A stretch of DNA of 64,000 bases from Branchipolynoe longqiensis (GCA_030323885.1 CM059198.1:14360462-14424461); one strand, 5' to 3'; positions 1 to 11,029 are shown, numbered from the stretch's first letter. Notes: a model not told the origin generated them from the letters alone. Numbers and translations are program-made.

Positions 1-91
1 TGCATTTGGTCACATTACATCATTTACCTTATATATAACATTTGTAATCCCATATAGACCCACCAATGTGTAATTATCGGAATATTTTACA
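1..91. repeat. TGTAAA/TTTACA-family terminal region, copy 0 (partial)
   Basis: The stretch ending attttaca at 91 is related to the ends of the repeats at 11030-11537, 27440-27838 and 37854-38349 (shared words include tatagac, taatttatta-like AT blocks and tatcgg). Only its right part lies in the window. It is followed directly by the conserved hairpin also found after two of the other copies. Confidence 0.5.
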
Positions 92-161
92 ACATACTCG
101 GCCCCTCCACTTCTTATCACCTGCCCAGCAGCGCAGAAAGAAGTGCACAGTACTATGTTGT
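89..161. repeat. conserved ~73-nt hairpin, copy 1
   Basis: The arms acaacat...cacttctt and aagaagtg...atgttgt can pair around a loop holding ctgcccagcag. The same hairpin occurs at 11535-11606 and 27836-27908. One outer pair is A-T here and G-C in the other two copies, which is a compensatory change. Confidence 0.65.
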
Positions 162-654
162 ACTTACATTACCCATTTTGTCTCCCTTAACCAAACATTG
201 CTCTCGGGCACATAAGACGTGGAAGCTGAGTTTGGGAAGACATGGCTTTTATTTGGGCGCCTCCGCCCCATCATCATCCATTATGTTGGTATGAGAGCAG
301 CAACGACCAACATAAGGTCATGCTATATGATCAGTTTATGGGATGAGATGTAACATGCAGCACATATGATGATATAATATAGCAATAAGAAGTGATTATA
401 TGAGAAGATAACATTTAACAAGCAGAGCGAATAAAATTGGTGATGAGAGAAGTAAATAAACAATATAGTTATGATTTGTTGAATATCATACCAATTTGAT
501 AGTTGAATTGCTTGTGTGTCAATCGTGTGGTAGATAACAACTCAAATGTCAAATGTCTTTGAATGGTAATTTGATAAATGTTGTTTCGTTTGTTGTTTTG
601 TGTTTTGATTGGCTAGGCCAATCAGTCCGCCAAGCCATATTAGTTGTGTGTTGC

Positions 655-1620
655 CTTGATGAGTGCTTTGTTTACTTTATTGGAGTCCCTGGTATTTATA
701 TAAATTTTGTGGGCATTTGAGGCGCAGGCTCCGAATCGCTGGACTTCTAGCTCGGAGCTGCCTTATGAAAATGTGACGGTGGCTGCCGCCTTCCTTCTGG
801 CATGTAGAGTGTATGGGGCTTGTACCCCAGTAGCCAGCTGGGCGGTGCGCCATTCTCTAGCGATGTAGGGGATGGCCATTGTGGCACCGTCGGCGGGGAA
901 GGTGAGTAGTGGCTGTTTCTGGGTTGTGGTTGGGGCCTCGAGTAGCATGTGGCAGTATGCTTGCACGGGGCAGAAGTCTGGGTCAGGGGATGGGGCGAGC
1001 CACCTGTCGCGTGATTGGTTTGTCGCTTGCATATTCTTCGCCCACTTTTGGTGGATGTGGAGCTTCTCCTGCCTGATGTCGACGTCGTCCCGGGTTGTGT
1101 GCCGGGTGGGGTCGAAAGTGGCGGCTGATCGTGGGGCCACCTCCGACTGTCGTGCTCCTGTAAAGAACATTATGAGGTTGGCCATGGCCACCACTCTGCC
1201 CTGTGGGTCCTTTTTTAGCTGTCACACTGCCACTTTTATGACTGGTATCAGGGCGTCTTGGGCGGGCCTCGGTGTGTGTGACTTGGACTGTCTCAGTGCA
1301 TCGAGGGCCAGTTGCACCGTTATGTGGTCGAGTGGCTGTGTGGAGGCCTCCCCGATGCGGAGGTACATCCTTAGGTGTGATGCGGAGTTGGCAACGGAGG
1401 ATAGGCACTGTCGGCCCGCTAGCTCCTCTAGCCAGCAACGTACTTCGAGAGGCATCGGCTGGAGCGGTGCCACCCCATATGTTATGCAGTTATATGTGTA
1501 TGCATTGACGGTCATGCGGTAGTTCGCCCAGGTGCCTGGTGCCCTGGTGGCGTCCTGCCTCGCCTCCACTGCCTGCACAAGTGTGGTGTAGGCTGGATCT
1601 GTGTGGAGTGAGAGGGTCAA
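655..1620 (-). pseudogene. tyrosine recombinase (YR) of the minus-strand DIRS/Ngaro element
   Basis: This would be the recombinase that inserts the element's circular DNA intermediate. The N-terminal, SAM-like part lies at about 1222-1620 (residues near the start include TWANYRMTVNAYTY). The catalytic half lies at about 655-1194: first Arg in GARQSEVAP, the HxxR-like box as LHARRKAAATV, and the nucleophilic Tyr expected in KIYINTR near base 705. The two halves are in different frames (frameshift near 1200). An in-frame TAA at about 763 lies between the HxxR box and the Tyr. The box itself reads HARR where family members usually have HxLR. It lies directly downstream of the RNase H, with about 4 bp overlap at 1617-1620, as expected for this element type. 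Confidence 0.8.
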
Positions 1621-2902
1621 GTTGTTGGTATGCAGTTAATGATGGGGATGACTGGCTTTATGTTTCTAGCAGTGCATATTCTAATGACATTGTTACGGTG
1701 TATGTGGCTTATGAGTGCTCTGCTGAGTGCATCGGCAAGCTCGTTCTGGTCACCAGGTATGTGCCTGTACATTTTATGATTGTTGTTCACGGCCTGAAAC
1801 ATCCATGCGGCCCTAGCAATCTGGAGGAGCCATGGGTTATGGCCGCGGCCGGTTGCTAGTACTTGAACTGTGGCGGTGTTATCACAGTTTATTAGGACGT
1901 GTCCTCCAGCCGGTTCGTGTTTAGCCAATGTGTGGAGTGCCACAAGGATGTTGGTCGCCTCCAGCTGGTTTATGCTGTCTGGGTCGTCACTGGTGTCGTC
2001 AGCTAGTTGGGTGGAGTAGGCGCTTTTTCCGTCTGCTCCCCTGATGCCTCCCATGCATGCATCGACCACTATTTCGGTAGTAGACTGATTTGTCGGTATT
2101 AGTGATGTCCCGTTCCAGGCGTGGGTGAACTCTGGGAACCAGGCCAGGTCCCGCCTCATCTCATCGGTGACTGCGGTGCGGTTGCTGGTCATGCTGTGTA
2201 GGGCATGGAGGAGTCGTCCGACAAACAGCCGGGCCAGTTGGACACATTTGGATATGTGGAGTAACTTCCTGAGGAGCGACTGTAGCTGTTTTTGTGTTAC
2301 ATGTCCCATGGCTGCTGTTGCGCGTATGAGTCTGACGGTGCCGTTTACTTTATCTCGCGGCATTGTAAGGGTCATGACCTGGGCATTAATGCTTATGCCC
2401 AGCCATCGTACTTTTGTGGCTGGCTGTTGTGTCTTCTCGATGGCTTCTGGTAACCCAAGGTCACTGAATATTTGTTCTGTTATCCGGAAATGTCTTTGGC
2501 ATGTCTGCTTGTCACCTGTGACTACAATGAGGTCATCGAGATACATTGTGGCTCTTATACCCCTCTCTCTCAGTATGTAAACTATGGCCTCGTTGACTCT
2601 TTGTACATGGCAGCTGGATCCTCGGGCGCCAAATGGTACTGATGTCTCGAGGTAGTATCCATCTCGCCATCTTGTGCCCAGGAGGGGCCAGTGAAGGGGG
2701 CAGGACCTGAAGTGAACATGAAGCTCCCCTTGCCGGCCTCCCTCAACTCTTTTGTGAAGACATCTACTGTCGGGAGACAGTGCTCCCTTGTGTGGCTGAG
2801 TGCAGTATTTTTAATTATGTAGGCATTGATTGAAGTGGCTCTCGGAAATGACATATCAGCTATTATGCGTCGTTTAGTTGGGTCTGATTTCTTGCGAGTC
2901 AT
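1617..2902 (-). pseudogene. pol: reverse transcriptase plus RNase H of the minus-strand DIRS/Ngaro element
   Basis: The RT starts near 2902 (TRKKSDPTKRRIIADMSFP, a DIRS-type fingers motif). The catalytic box is YLDDLIVV near 2540, followed by WLGISINAQVMTLTMP typical of YR elements. RNase H follows: INCDNTATVQVL and HIPGDQNELADALSRA. The first part (2582-2902) and the second (1617-2546) are in different frames. Around 2690-2720 the block that should carry RT motif A (Asp...Ala-Tyr) cannot be found in any frame, so a short deletion has probably removed one catalytic Asp. The stop at 1617 ends the RNase H about where the YR begins. Confidence 0.8.
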
Positions 2903-3440
2903 TAATGGTGATACATGAAACCGCTTGGATCATGGTGATGTTGGTTCGGGATTGGGGCTGTGCCTCGATGCGCCCCCTGCCGGTCTTGTCGGTTACTGTT
3001 GTTGGCCCACGGTCGTCCCTGCCATGTATGGGGTAGCTGTCCTGGGTGGTACAGAATGTGGAACGGTCGTTTTGGATTTCCTGGTGGTCGTGCCAGCCGA
3101 TTTCCTCCTTCTCGCCCATGTCAAATATGTTTTGGGACCATTCCCTCACCGCGGGCCATGGTTTGCGCATGCAGTCGTCGGTTATGCACTTAAGATATTC
3201 GAACATGTGTGGAAAGTCACGGCCGTCGTATGCCTTCTGATCCATTAGTAGCGCCATGTATGTGCGCATGTATTCTCGCTCCATCATTGTGGTGCGCGCT
3301 GCCACCTTTTGCACCAACGAGCTGCACCCCGGGCGTTTCAGATACATGTAAGGCTTCGATATCGGGTTCGTAATAAACATGTCATGGAGAATAGCCCTCC
3401 TACCTTCAAGACGTCTGTATCTGGCCTGGTATCTGTCCAT
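2874..3440 (-). pseudogene. gag: gag-like protein, C-terminal part, of the minus-strand YR element
   Basis: A 188-residue open frame lies just upstream of the RT and overlaps its start by about 29 bases. Charged and helical sequence (MEREYMRTYMALLMDQ, PHMFEYLKC) fits a capsid-like region; I see no zinc knuckle in it. The identification as Gag is from position, not from strong motif similarity. It is separated from the Pro-rich part (3558-3850) by a frame change near the G-run at 3595-3615. Confidence 0.5.
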
Positions 3441-3557
3441 GGCGTCCTCCTCCAGTTGGTCATCACGCTCCCGGTACTGGTGTGCGCCACCTCTGCTGTC
3501 GACCTCCTGCGTACGCCTGCCTTTTCGGGCAGCTGCGGGTACATGTTCTGTCTCGGC

Positions 3558-4112
3558 TCACCCCTCCACCTGTCGGGGGAGGGCTGTTGGACTGGGGGGG
3601 GGGGGGGGGGGGGGTCTCCCGTGCCGGTCCCGGGGATTATCCCTCTGCCCTCCTGGTGGTGATTGTGCGCGTCTGGGTGCCGGTAATGGTGACGGTTCCC
3701 TGGGGGCCGCCCGTGCGCATGCTGGTGGGGCAGCGTCCTCCAGCTGCTGTTGAATGGTTATCTGCATGGCCTCCAGCCTTGCTTCCATGCATGTGGCCAT
3801 CCTCTGCTCCATACACTCATCCGTCGGTTGCTGCTGATCTTTGCTGTTTAGCATTCCCAACGGCGAAACGGCGATTTTTTTATATTGAATAATATATATG
3901 CAAGAGTTCCCCTGAACACCGCCTCGTCCACTGATATTGTTGATATTGCTCAGTCCTATAGTCATTATCGATCCAGGTACCAAGTGACCATCCAGGCACC
4001 CAGTCAGCATATGCTCTAGCTCCCCTGAACTAAGCATCGTCCTTTGATATTGCTGATTTTGATTCATCGAGTCAGTCGTATATGCTAGAGTTCCCCATGA
4101 ACTGAGCATCAT
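3558..4112 (-). pseudogene. Pro-rich N-terminal gag-like region of the YR element
   Basis: The frame contains MNSKDQQQPTDE-like and Met/Glu-rich sequence, then a Pro/Arg-rich tail encoded across the G-run at about 3595-3615. The first third (roughly 3880-4112) falls in AT-rich sequence with repeated 'gatattg' words and is probably 5' untranslated rather than coding. It resembles the disordered N-terminus of DIRS-type Gag only in composition and position, so I hold this weakly. Confidence 0.35.
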
Positions 4113-4560
4113 TCTGTGATATTGTTATCGCCTCAATGATTCAGGTCCTGTGATATTGATGATATCGATGAAGTCATAGTAGAAAAGGCAACCAATGACT
4201 TCTTCATTCAGAGAAATTATCGATCTATCATATCATTAATCAGGTTTCTATTCAATAACATGTTTCAGAATAATACAATTCTCCATGTATTGTTCAAATT
4301 TAAATCTATAGCCCAATAGATTATATAACTATATGCTTTTGTAGTACAAATATCGTTAATATATCTTCACAACATGAATAATGTCAATGATATACATCTC
4401 TAGTACAAAGATCATTAATATGTCCTCGTCCTCACAACATGAATAATGTCAATGATAGCATTAGTTAATAATATGTTTGATAATGAATGCAATATTCAAA
4501 TCTTATGTCTATGAATTTCCGATTGAAAAAAAATCTTTCATGAAATAAATGTCAATATTC
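3850..4560. other. AT-rich 5' untranslated region of the YR element
   Basis: No coding sequence is evident. Words such as ctgatattgttgatattg, cccctgaac and ataatgtcaatgata recur two to three times, so it is internally repetitive. A short segment near 3865-3890 (gaaacggcgat...tatattgaata) resembles 12575-12600 in the insertion at 11 kb, linking the two families. Confidence 0.4.
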
Positions 4561-5003
4561 AATCATTTATGCAAAGAATTTTCAAATGAACACATTTCAT
4601 GCACATGGTTTTATTTAACATCTTATAGGTCCATGATTTTTCAATTGAACACACCTCATGACATGGCTATCTCTATGAACCTTCAAAATGAAATACATTC
4701 TCATGACAACAATGTTAATATTGACCCTCATGAATTTTCATATGAACCACATCTTCATGCAATATTGATAGTATTCGCACCAAATTATAATCATGATTTT
4801 TCAAGTGAAACAACCATTTCATGATCATAATGATAACATCCAACATTATATCCATAAGTTTTCAAATGAACCAACTCCTTCATGAACAAATGCAATATTC
4901 AAATCATTTTGTATGTCAATGAATTTTCAAATGAACACCTTTCATGCACATGGTTATATTTAACATTGTATTGGTCAATGCATTTTCAATTGAACACACT
5001 TCA
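4560..5003. repeat. degenerate tandem repeat (variant gaattttcaaatgaacac units)
   Basis: At least six units share a core like gaattttcaaatgaacac followed by ttcatg, at roughly 4575, 4635, 4733, 4797, 4857, 4921 and 4983. Spacing varies (about 60-100 bp), so this is an old, diverged array. Frames through it show no protein signature. Confidence 0.6.
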
Positions 5004-5026
5004 TGTAATTATCGGAATATTTTACA

Positions 5027-6200
5027 AAGAGATGGGAGTACCTCAGGGTAGCATTCGATCTATTAGCCTTTTAGGCATTAAAATTAACAATATAGTTAAG
5101 TCCATACAGAGAACTGTATCCTGCAGCCTCTGTGTAGATGACTTTTTAATATGTGATAAAGGCAAAAATATGAACACTATAGAACGGCAGCTCCAATTAA
5201 ACATACATAGCCTTTCCTCATGGGCAATAGAAAATGGTTTTAGATTCTCCAAATCAAAAACTGCTTGCATGCACTTTTGTCTTTTATGGACTTTGCACCA
5301 TGAAGCTAATTTAACAATTGGAAATGATCCCATAAAGTTGTCAAAGAGACCAAGTTTTTAGGAGTCATCTTTGACAACAAATTATCTTTTATCCCTCATA
5401 TTAAGTATTTAAAGTACAGATGCCTTAAGGGACTGGACATTTTAAGAGTTCTAGCCCACACACAGTGGGGAGCAGACAGCACTGTCCTGCTCCAATTGGA
5501 TAGAACATTAATACGATCAAAATTGGCTCAGCTAGAAAATCATACATATCACAGTTAGACACTATACACCATCAAGGCCTTCGGCTGGCCCTGGTGGCTT
5601 TTAGAACCTCGCCCATCCAGAGCCTCGATGTTGAAGGCTGAGAGTCCTACCTTAAGAGTAGAAGGCTCAAACTGTCTATGCAATATGTGATAAAATTAAA
5701 AGGAAATATTTTCAATCCTGCATAGAACTACATTTTTATGACACCATATGAACCCCTGTACGAAACAAGGCCAACATACATAAAGCCATTACGCCTCAGA
5801 ATAAAGCCTCATTTGGAGGCCCTGGGGGCAAACCTACATAATATGCCACTCTCACAATATTCAGATGGTTCTCCTGGGCAGCTGAAACCAAACCCTGGCC
5901 ATGTCGAAGAAATCCCAAACGCATCCACTTTCATATCATGAAAGCTTTATCGATATGCGAAGTGCTTTTAGTTCCCACCTAGTTGTTTACACTAATGGGT
6001 TAAAGACAGACCACAGAGTCTCTGCGGCAGCAATTGTCCATGGACGTGAATTAGGTATTCCAGATCAGGGTTCCATCTTTACTGCTGAGGCACGAGCAGT
6101 CCTACTCAGGTTAGAGTGCATCGAAACCTCAGCCAGTCATAAATTCATCATTTTTACTGACTCTTTTTCCTACCTTCAGGGTTAAAACAATAGGAAACTG
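5027..6200 (+). pseudogene. LINE reverse transcriptase C-terminus and RNase H, broken
   Basis: The first frame (to 5361) carries the RT palm: GVPQGS, CVDDFLIC as catalytic box, and a thumb-like region. Several frameshifts and stops follow through 5400-5740. The connection region reads PLYETRPTYIKPLRLRIKPH (5756-5820). The RNase H domain at about 5955-6185 shows VVYTNGLK (a first Asp replaced by Asn), FTAEARAVLLRLECI and FTDSFS. The final His-containing segment is frameshifted. It is non-functional. Confidence 0.7.
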
Positions 6201-6406
6201 GACCACCCAATACTACTTAAAGTACTCATTACACTAAACTCTTTCAATAGCAAAATTTGACATTCACCTATGTTGGGTGCCCAGTCATGTGGGTATTCCA
6301 GGAAAGGATGATCAGATCAAGCGGCCACTCGAGCCCTGACTACTCCTTTGGAACACTGTCATATTCCCCACTCTGATCTGAAACCTACCATTCAGAAATA
6401 CATCTG

Positions 6407-7033
6407 GAAAAATGCATACAGAGCTCACCTGGTTATTCAGGCCCAAAACCAGGCACTGCAAATATATAATACGACCTGCTGAATGACCCATTGACTTCGC
6501 CCTCTCTCATGCCTGCTCTCTCCCTGCGTGTCCGCCCCCCCTGCCCATGGACCCCTCCCCCCCATCCACATTTGACAAACAACTATTATAACTCAATGAC
6601 TCGAGACCCACTACCCCTACTTTAGACCCATTACCACCACCGAATAACTACATCTTCAACCAGCAATGCACACAATATAAACCACTATACATGCACAACA
6701 TGGCACTATTTAAAGACTAACCGTTATTAAAACCGAATCTAACTGATATACAAACACAGCATATGATTTAACCACTAGTGTACATAACTGCACACTCTAT
6801 CTTGATGCATATACCTTGCACTATGTTGAGTACCTATGCTGTACACTATGCAGCATAGGCTGCTCCCCCACTTTCTTTTATGTTCAGAATGGGTTGTGCT
6901 GCACACAATGCAACACATTCCACTTCCACTATGTACAGTTGAAATGCGACCACTCCAACGGCTGGAAGACCAGTGCCCCGGCGCTGACAAAATATGTATT
7001 CAGATGAATAAAAAATATTTACCAAAAAAAAAG
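6407..7033 (+). mobile_element. CR1/L2-like LINE 3' fragment inserted in the RNase H LINE
   Basis: Sequence at 6409-6445 encodes the same C-terminus (LVIQA) as the minus-strand LINE at 39393-40010. The far end shares its 3' signature (gaagaccagtgc...gctgac...ttcagatgaataaa) and finishes in an A-rich run at 7020-7032. Intact LINE copies at 34190 and 47350 read straight from tacatctgga to tatggcagatc, which locates the insertion between about 6406 and 7034. The interior is C-rich (6525-6570). Confidence 0.7.
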
Positions 7034-7620
7034 AAAATCTATGGCAGATCGAATGGGATGAACACCCAAACAACAAACTCCATAATTACCCCCTCCATGA
7101 ATGGACTGCTGCAGAGTCAACTGGAAGGGTGACACAACCAGGTTGTTTTAACAAGATGCCATATTGGCCACTTGTGGCAAACACACGTTTTTCTGCTCAA
7201 GGGGCACCCTCCCCCTGAATGTTTTGGATTTCAGTCCCCACTAACATTAAAACAAAATTTATTAAACTGTATGGATTTCATAGCCCTGCACCAACAATTT
7301 TACATTGCAAACAGCATGCATGCCCTTTTTACTAAAGTAAAACAAGAAAACATTTGAGGCTTTTTGAGGGCAGCTGGTTTGTACCACCTCATATAGCTTT
7401 TTAAACAAATTTCATCAGTGAATAATACTATCATTCAGAATTGTATTTAGCTTGACCAGAAACTATATGATTTTGAGTTAAAAAATACATGAGTGTCCAT
7501 TGACACGAAATTGATTGTATGCTTTTACATGTAAAAGTGATGGTTTGAACAAAAACATTTCTCGCCGTGAATATGGCCTATGCTGCCGACACGGCATAAA
7601 GCAACCACCAATCGATCAAT

Positions 7621-9257
7621 CAATATTGGTACAAATACATTGACTTATTGGCTTTGTACTAGATGAGGGCCTCTGCCTGTAACACAAATGTGCTCTGCTA
7701 ACTAGTTGTAAAAATATACGGATTTTCGGTTAAGAATTATATATTGGCAGAGAGCATTATTATTCTTGGGCGATGGAGTGGGGACGATGTTAATTAAACT
7801 AAAAGTGATAATATCCCACTCCCATTATGACATGATATAAGCTGTGTGAAATATATGTTCATATATTATGCCTGAGATTAATGAAGAGATGTTCCTATAT
7901 AACAGGCAGTACATGATTGTTGAAATGGTTCTCTATGCATCCATAAAGAGTGCAATTGGAGAAAAGACCATTTTAACAGAGATCTATTGTAACTGTATGC
8001 AGCTACCTGTCCCTACATAACCACTGGTTGTGCACACCAGCCTAATTTGCATATACATACAGGGCACCACCTGCAGCTGGGTTGAGTGACAGCCACCCCT
8101 ACTGGGGGGGGGTGCCACCCACCCTGACTGTGGAGGTGCCTGATTGGCTGGCTGTGGACTGCCCAGTCACCTGCATCCCATTGGCCCTCTGACCACACTA
8201 GCCTCAAACCTGAGATCATTATTCTAGACTCTGCTTCAGACACACTGAAGAGAGATCACTCTACTCCTGGCTCTTGAGTGAGACACACCTACTCTTGAGC
8301 AGGAACCCCAGACACTCTGTCTGATGCTATCAAAATTCATCTATTCCAATTGAGGGTGTACACAGCCATAGGACTCCTGTCCCATGGGTTGTAGGCACTG
8401 CTTTCTATACAGGCTAAAGTAGTAATGAGATGTTGTGTGGCTATAGGTAAGGGGTGTGGATGCTAGGTCACTGGTAGGTGGACAGGAGTTGGTGTTATTA
8501 AAGCACAACTTCTCCACTGTTTATCTGTGTGACTTGTCTTCATTCTTCCTTAGCATTGGTTAATGAGTTGATAGACAGGTGAGATGAAGGGGAGAGTTTG
8601 TGTAGTATTATCTGGTGTAACAAACGTGGCCGGGCATTCAGTAATATTATATAGTGTTTCTACTCAATGTTGTGGTAGTTTTTGTGAGCTTCTGTTGTTT
8701 GAAGGTGCCTCCCATGCATTACGTCTGGAGTCTTAGCACACAACACTACTTCTTTCCACTGCTGCCTGAGGACGGTGGTGAAAATCACATATTAAACACT
8801 TAACTCGGTGAAACATATCCATTATTTTCTTATCAGTTACCATATCTCAAGAAAAGGTGGCAGGTGAAGGTGCATTATCCGATGAAAGCATCAAATTTCA
8901 AAACCAAATCACTTTTATCTAGGTTTTCTCCTATATATCCAACTTAGATATTTGTGCACTTATAAACATTTATTTGTGTATAGAAGGGATACTGGGCCAA
9001 TTTAATAGAACCTGCTAGTGCTGAAACCTACAATGTCAGAATTTTGACGGGCTTGCTCAAATTAATTTTGTATCTTTTCGCTTCAAATATTTCCAAACCA
9101 AAGTTAAATCAAGTTAAAGTCTAGTACATTATACTGATCACCCTACCGTATTTATCTCAGAAAATGCCAGAAACTCAAAATCATCGGACTACACAACTTT
9201 AACATTCGTCATTTAAAAGAATTATGATCTTCATACAATTTAGGGTGGATACAAATT
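7621..9257. other. unannotated AT-rich interval between elements
   Basis: No convincing coding sequence is present. A more GC-rich block at 8020-8640 includes a G-run at 8105-8112, direct words such as gagacacacctactcttgag and a tail with attaaa near 8500. It could be an old LTR or SINE, but I see no paired copy in the window and no matching flanking duplication. Confidence 0.4.
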
Positions 9258-9562
9258 GTTTGTGATGCTCAGCAACACAGGTAATTTGGCATTCGATCGC
9301 CACCATAGCCTCATAGCATTAAGATAATTCTTATGCTGCCACCTATCTAGTAACAGCGACACTACGTTATGACTTTTGCGTCAGCGCTGCCTATATATTC
9401 GTACTTTAATCCGAAATACTTCAAAATGCTAACTCTATCTTACTGACCTGCCATCTGCAGTCGCCCGCTCGAACTAATGGCCCCAGCGCCTATATAAGGA
9501 CTGACTTAGCGGCGGTGAGCTCACTTCGACAGGGCCACAGGAGGACACTAACTGGCTTTGAC
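9258..9562 (+). repeat. Ngaro-like terminal repeat A1
   Basis: This matches A2 (24217-24456 plus 26619-26682) almost base for base, from the gatgctcagcaac start to the ctggctttga end. It contains a TATA-like cctatataagg at about 9489, a plausible promoter for the gag transcript. A1 has no Harbinger-like insertion, so it shows the empty site for the element that interrupts A2. Confidence 0.85.
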
Positions 9563-9583
9563 CTGGACAGGAGCCATACCACC

Positions 9584-10453
9584 ATGCCATCGGCTAAGAA
9601 GCTGTCTAAGTGGGTGGCCACTACACAACCAAAAACCCCGGACCTGGCTAAGAAGAAAACTCGGCCTAAAAACAAAAACCGAACCGATGGAGCTGACATG
9701 GACGACTCTACGGTCGCACAGACACGTTCAAGCTGCCCCATGGCGCGGCGCGTGTCTCCCGACAACAGTGATGCGGTGGCCGGGACCAGCTCTCCGGCGG
9801 AAAAGCCATGAGACGTTGCTAACCTGATCGAAGGCCTGCAGCTCAAGATTACGCAGATGGTGGACAGAGTCAATAAGCGAATTGACTGTATCGTTGCGGA
9901 CTCGTGTGACAGTAGGAGCCGATGATCGATGACACCGCGGTCCCCTCGATGTGATGACTCACCAAGGCCCCACGTCGCTGCTGATAGCCCACGGGGGAGC
10001 GAACGGTCACAGCATCACAGATCGCCGCATCACTGCTCGCTGTCGTCTGACGACTCGCTACGACATCCCAGCTCTCGTCAGCACGAACAACATAAAAATG
10101 ACCGTTCCACACGTGAAACGATGGCGTACAGAGAGGATACGCCTCACCGTTACGACAGGCTAAGCTACAGCTGCGATACGGTGGACTGTCACCGCCGCCG
10201 ACGTTCGAGCTATGACGGCCCCATCCTCCTGGACAGGCAGGATGACCGCAGGGCAGATGCCGTCAACGAGCTGCTGGAGGCGGCAGGGTCGGCCATCGCC
10301 AAAAAGAAAGGTAATTCGATTCTCGCTCCACACCGTTACGTGATTCATGGCAATAAAAACAAAAAAATATCAATGGAGGAGGCCACATGGGCGGAATACT
10401 TCGCGGCACTATGCCGTATGCAAAAGGATCAAAAACTGCTGGCTGTGGATTGA
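9584..10453 (+). pseudogene. gag: gag, N-terminal part, of the Ngaro-like element
   Basis: The ATG at 9584 follows the good context ccaccATG and lies just after A1. One frame runs to 10453 but is cut by TGA codons at 9809-9811 and about 9923-9925; both may be CGA-to-TGA transitions, consistent with methyl-CpG decay. The product is Lys/Arg-rich at its start (KKLSKW, KKTRPKNKNR), then a Ser/Arg/His-rich disordered stretch, then a more ordered piece (YVIHGNKNKK, WAEYFAALCRM). This composition is usual for Gag of DIRS/Ngaro elements. It would package the element RNA. Confidence 0.65.
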
Positions 10454-10478
10454 ACATGTATGTGAACACCTACACTAA

Positions 10479-10934
10479 TTGGCCACTATGACGTGTACCT
10501 GGGATTGGTACACTTGTAGACAGTGGTCCGAGACTGTCTTTACGATGATCTCGGATGGTCGGTTACCAGCGGGTTGGGCAGATCAGTATGCTATCAAGGA
10601 CGTCCAGAGGGATGCATGTTCGGTAGGGACCAGGCTGGAGAAAGTGAAACAGGCTTTGCGTGGCGGCAAGCGATCGGAGGCAGCGAGTGTGAGTACTACT
10701 GTGCAGAACGCTAAAACAACTGATTACGTAAAAGCAGAATATAACCGTGAGACGGACGGTAAGCCGTGTCAAGAATTCAACTGGGGAGAGTGCACATTCT
10801 CGACGTCTCACGGTTTGCAACCGGACAGAAAGTGTCACCTGTGTCCTTGGTGTCATGGCAGCTTGGAAGCGAATGTTGGAGGGGTATCACAACTACCAGA
10901 TCATAGACTTCCTGGAATTTGGCTGGCTGATTGA
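10479..10934 (+). pseudogene. gag: gag C-terminal part with Cys/His motif, Ngaro-like element
   Basis: This continues the preceding gag after a frameshift near 10455-10478 (WDWYTCRQWSETVFTMI at its start). Near residues 88-115 it has CQEFNWGECTF followed by CHLCPWC, close to the C-x-x-F/Y-N-x-G-x-C...C zinc-binding motif typical of YR-element Gag. The motif looks damaged because a His expected between the Cys pairs is not clearly placed. Overlapping it in another frame (10863-11028), the pol N-terminus can be recognised (WLIDFTGDHPP, PVTAKENHHN). Confidence 0.65.
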
Positions 10935-11029
10935 CTTTACGGGGGACCATCCGCCGGTCACAGCAAAAGAGAACCATCATAATGACAAGGTAAGCACTGG
11001 CTGTATAGACAGTTATATTGAGAGGAGAT
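10863..11029 (+). pseudogene. pol: N-terminal segment of Ngaro-like pol, cut by insertion
   Basis: GYHNYQIIDFLEFGW and DFTGDHPPVTAKENHHN are the conserved entry into YR-element Pol (a -W-x-DF-...-NHHS-like block). The frame is broken at 11029, where the TGTAAA-ended insertion starts. The next Pol residues (MLGPFDKPPFVPW) are found at 17290, right after the insertion ends. Confidence 0.65.

Larger units (their letters stand above)
1..5026 (-). mobile_element. DIRS/Ngaro-group tyrosine-recombinase retroelement, decayed, 3' end beyond window
   Basis: Reading the minus strand, the order is a Pro-rich gag-like region (3558-3850), a second gag part (2874-3440), RT plus RNase H (1617-2902) and a tyrosine recombinase (about 655-1620). 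That order with a YR in place of an integrase defines the DIRS/Ngaro group; I see no methyltransferase domain. An identical 23-bp block starting tgtaattatcgg and ending attttaca occurs at 69-91 and 5004-5026 in the same orientation, so these may be terminal repeats. Immediately right of 5026 the sequence becomes a LINE RT (GVPQGS), which suggests the element sits inside that LINE. The left end continues beyond base 1. Frameshifts and stops in every gene show that it is inactive. Confidence 0.75.
5027..7620 (+). mobile_element. RNase H-bearing LINE (I/Nimb-like), 5'-truncated copy
   Basis: RT palm sequence opens at about 5030 (GVPQGS) with a VDDF box (CVDDFLIC) near 5135. An RNase H domain with FTAEARA and FTDSFS lies near 6076-6160. 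A 3' untranslated region ends with the 3' tail caatcgatcaatcaat at 7606-7621. Related copies lie at 33885-34792 and 46480-47603, with a diverged one on minus at 47604-48072. A C-terminal RNase H and an (ATCA)-like tail fit the I/Nimb superclade. The copy is interrupted by a CR1-like insertion at 6407-7033. Its 5' side is cut at 5027 by the YR element, and any upstream part is left of the window. Confidence 0.75.

Noticed and set aside
872..1522. 216-codon plus-strand frame opposite the tyrosine recombinase
   Set aside because: It is the shadow of the minus-strand YR gene, which has recognisable catalytic motifs.
3309..3892. Plus-strand frames over the G-run near 3600
   Set aside because: Gly-rich artefacts of the G-run opposite the gag-like region.
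7987..8632. Possible solo LTR (tgtaactg...gtgtaaca)
   Set aside because: TGT/ACA tips can be chosen, but the flanks (tctat and aacgt) do not match and no second copy is in the window.
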